A DNA stretch of 32,917 nt from Clostridia bacterium (GTDB lineage: Bacteria; Bacillota; Clostridia; TANB77; CAG-508), in the NCBI GenBank assembly GCA_017886645.1, contig JAGHJM010000043.1:1-32917 (forward strand). The letters run 5' to 3'. The notes below the pieces were generated by a model. The model was not told the origin of the DNA and did no database searches. It was given only the letters and a program-made list of their open reading frames with translations. A program made the translations under genes and the position numbers. Shown here in pieces: positions 31,045-32,917 of this stretch. Position 1 is the stretch's first letter, and each line of letters begins with the position of its first letter.

Positions 31045-32260
31045 TGTAAATACAGTTACAACAATATTAATAATAGCCTTAGTAGTAATGGTAGTCTTAT
31101 TAGGAATTTTAGCAATTGTATATTTTACTTCTAAAGCAAAAGAGGAAAAAGAAAATAAACCAAATAGTAGTACTGGAAAAGCAGGAACAACAAGTAAAGC
31201 AACAAAATCTTATTCAGTAGAATCTGTATTTGATTTTATGGAATTTGATAAAATTGAAGATAATATGATTTCACAAAAAAATGGTGAAAGATACATAATG
31301 GTGGTAGAATGCCAAGGTGTAAATTATGATTTAATGTCAGAAGTAGAAAAAAATGCAGTGGAAGAAGGATTTATACAATTTTTAAATACTTTAAGACATC
31401 CTATACAAATATATACACAAACAAGAACTATCAACTTAGAAAGTAGTATTCAAACTTATAAAGAAAAAGTACAAGAGCTAGAAGATAGATTAGATAGGCA
31501 AAGAATGCAATATCAAAGCATGGTTGATTCAGGAAAATATTCTAGGCAACAATTAGATCAAGCATATTATGAATTAACTAAACAAACTAATTTATGTGAA
31601 TATGGAAAAGACATTATATATAATACAGAAAAAATGAGTTTAAATAAAAATGTATTAAATAAAAAATATTACATAGTAATTCCATATTATACAGCAGATT
31701 TAGGGCAAAATGAATTTGATAAAGAAGAAAAGAAAAACTTGGCATTTTCAGAGTTATATACAAGGGCGCAATCAGTTATAAGAACATTGTCTGTTTGTGG
31801 AATAAATGCAGGAATATTAGACTCAAATGGATTAGTAGACTTACTATATGTTGCTTATAATAGAGATGATGCAGAAGTATATGGACTAGATAAAGCTATT
31901 CAAGCGGGATATGATGAACTATATTCAACTGCACCAGATGTATTAGATAAGAAAATGAGAACACTAGATGCAAAAATAGAACAAGAAGCATTTAAGAAAG
32001 CTAATGAAGCAGTTATAGAAGCAAAATCTAGAAAAGAAAAAGCTTTGGACAGAAAAGAAGCTAGAATGGATGACTTAATTGCACAGATGGCACAAATTAT
32101 TATAGATGAAAATAGAGCAGCAATAGGAAATAAAGTAGCAAATGATGCTAAAGAAATAGTTAAAGAAGAAAATGCAAAGAGAAAACAAGAAAAAGGAGGT
32201 ACAAAAGAGGATGAGCAAAAAGAAAAACAAACAAGAAGTAGAACTACAAGGACAGCGTAA
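31034..32260 (+). CDS. TraC-like membrane/coiled-coil protein of a T4SS-like locus
   Basis: A 408-residue protein. It has one N-terminal helix (TTILIIALVVMVVLLGILAI), a short Ser/Thr-rich linker, a globular domain with FMEFDKIEDNMISQKNGERY, then MVVECQGVNYDLMSEVEKNA and FLNTLRHPIQIYTQTRTINL. This block resembles the TraC-like domain seen next to VirB4 ATPases in type IV secretion-like clusters. A coiled coil (KVQELEDRLDRQRMQYQSMV) follows, and then a long, charged, helical C-terminus rich in Lys and Glu. It is separate from the VirB4-type gene, which begins 50 bases before its end. It starts at ATG 31034 after AAGGAGGGAAAAA. A scaffold or assembly factor is plausible. Confidence 0.85.
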   Translation: MLNSVNTVTTILIIALVVMVVLLGILAIVYFTSKAKEEKENKPNSSTGKAGTTSKATKSYSVESVFDFMEFDKIEDNMISQKNGERYIMVVECQGVNYDLMSEVEKNAVEEGFIQFLNTLRHPIQIYTQTRTINLESSIQTYKEKVQELEDRLDRQRMQYQSMVDSGKYSRQQLDQAYYELTKQTNLCEYGKDIIYNTEKMSLNKNVLNKKYYIVIPYYTADLGQNEFDKEEKKNLAFSELYTRAQSVIRTLSVCGINAGILDSNGLVDLLYVAYNRDDAEVYGLDKAIQAGYDELYSTAPDVLDKKMRTLDAKIEQEAFKKANEAVIEAKSRKEKALDRKEARMDDLIAQMAQIIIDENRAAIGNKVANDAKEIVKEENAKRKQEKGGTKEDEQKEKQTRSRTTRTA

Positions 32261-32917
32261 TGATTATACAAAACCAGATGAATATCAAATATTAAAAAAG
32301 AAAACTATAAAAGAATTAATTGCACCATCTGGAATAGACGCAAGTAATATTGATCACTTAGAAATAATATCAAATGTTACTAGATATGCAAGAAGCTTTT
32401 TTGTATCAGCTTTACCAAGAATGTGTACATTCCCAGAATTGTTTAGAGATATGTATATGTTTGGAGATATAAATACATCTATTTATATAAATCCAATTTT
32501 AGAGTCAAAATCACAAAATGATTTAAATAGAACCATTAATGAATTGGAAACAGAAAGAATTGTTGCAGCAGATAAGGGGAATATAAATAGAGAAAGTAAT
32601 TTAGCACAAAAAAGAATGGAAGCAGAACAGCTAAGAGATGAAATTGCCGCAGGATACAATAAATTATATGAAGCTTCTATAGTTTCAACATTATTTGCAT
32701 ATAGCTTAGAAGATTTAAACAAATTTACTAAATTACTATCAACTGAAGTTTCCAAATCATTAGTAGGTATAAAAACAGCATGGGGAATGCAAGAAGATGC
32801 ATTCAAATCAAACTTACCACTAATGGAAGATAAAATTAAAAAAACACATACATTTGACCGTAGGTCCATGGGAACAGTTTTCCCATTTACTACATCAGAA
32901 GTAGGACATCCAACAGG
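32211..32917 (+). CDS. VirB4/TraC-type conjugation ATPase, N-terminal part
   Basis: The beginning of a large ATPase gene, cut by the window edge. The reading frame begins at ATG 32211, ten bases after GGAGGT, inside the 3' end of the previous gene (50-base overlap). It is open to the end (MSKKKNKQEVELQGQRNDYT, IKELIAPSGIDASNIDHLEI, RSFFVSALPRMCTFPELFRD). The end carries RRSMGTVFPFTTSEVGHPTG, the segment of VirB4/TraC proteins that precedes the Walker A strand. The motor motifs themselves are outside the window. These ATPases power substrate translocation and pilus assembly. The ORF track does not list this gene because it runs off the edge. Confidence 0.9.
   Translation, partial: MSKKKNKQEVELQGQRNDYTKPDEYQILKKKTIKELIAPSGIDASNIDHLEIISNVTRYARSFFVSALPRMCTFPELFRDMYMFGDINTSIYINPILESKSQNDLNRTINELETERIVAADKGNINRESNLAQKRMEAEQLRDEIAAGYNKLYEASIVSTLFAYSLEDLNKFTKLLSTEVSKSLVGIKTAWGMQEDAFKSNLPLMEDKIKKTHTFDRRSMGTVFPFTTSEVGHPT

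Overview
The window is strongly AT-rich. It carries gene families typical of low-GC, spore-related Clostridia-like Firmicutes: a Spo0E-like phosphatase, the YfmF/YfmH pair, anaerobic class III ribonucleotide reductase, ribosomal protein S21 and Clostridia-type pilin-like N-termini. A chromosome of an uncultured gut-type Clostridia is my best guess. This is inference from gene content, and the species cannot be read from the sequence.

Layout. (1) 1-402: the end of a type II-like CRISPR array (36-bp repeats, 29-30-bp spacers, no cas gene in view). Each repeat carries a consensus extended -10 box on the minus strand. (2) 740-2423: a PadR regulator and a frameshifted, apparently catalytically dead HAAS-FtsW/RodA-like gene. 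(3) 2580-5640: glyA and a low-molecular-weight tyrosine phosphatase, interspersed with small orphan minus-strand genes. Each orphan has its own promoter, a Shine-Dalgarno sequence and a GC-rich terminator; one is a 49-codon membrane microprotein absent from the ORF track. (4) 5763-10377: a pilin-like GLUG-repeat surface protein, a YhcC-type radical SAM protein, two Nudix hydrolases, an ArsC/Spx-family protein and a GuaD-like deaminase. (5) 10411-16592: a SprT-like metalloprotein, a GT-C membrane glycosyltransferase, a 106-bp inverted repeat, a dprA-comM-yraN cluster (dprA lacks a normal start codon) and a short-chain dehydrogenase. (6) 16798-19543: a three-gene NMT1/SsuA-type ABC importer. (7) 19550-22932: nrdD and nrdG with a long upstream region holding four TTGACA boxes. 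(8) 23097-24713: a 538-aa orphan membrane protein of foreign base composition. (9) 24919-29137: rpsU, yfmF-yfmH-lgt and a Spo0E-like gene. (10) 29296-32917: the start of a type IV secretion-like locus with three VirB2/TrbC-type pilins, PrgI (VirB3-like), a TraC-like membrane protein and the start of a VirB4-type ATPase that runs off the window.

The most interesting regions are the T4SS-like locus with three tandem pilins, the CRISPR repeats that double as promoters, and the family of compact, compositionally distinct minus-strand orphan cassettes. Part of the biology lies beyond each edge: cas genes to the left of the array, and the rest of the secretion system to the right.
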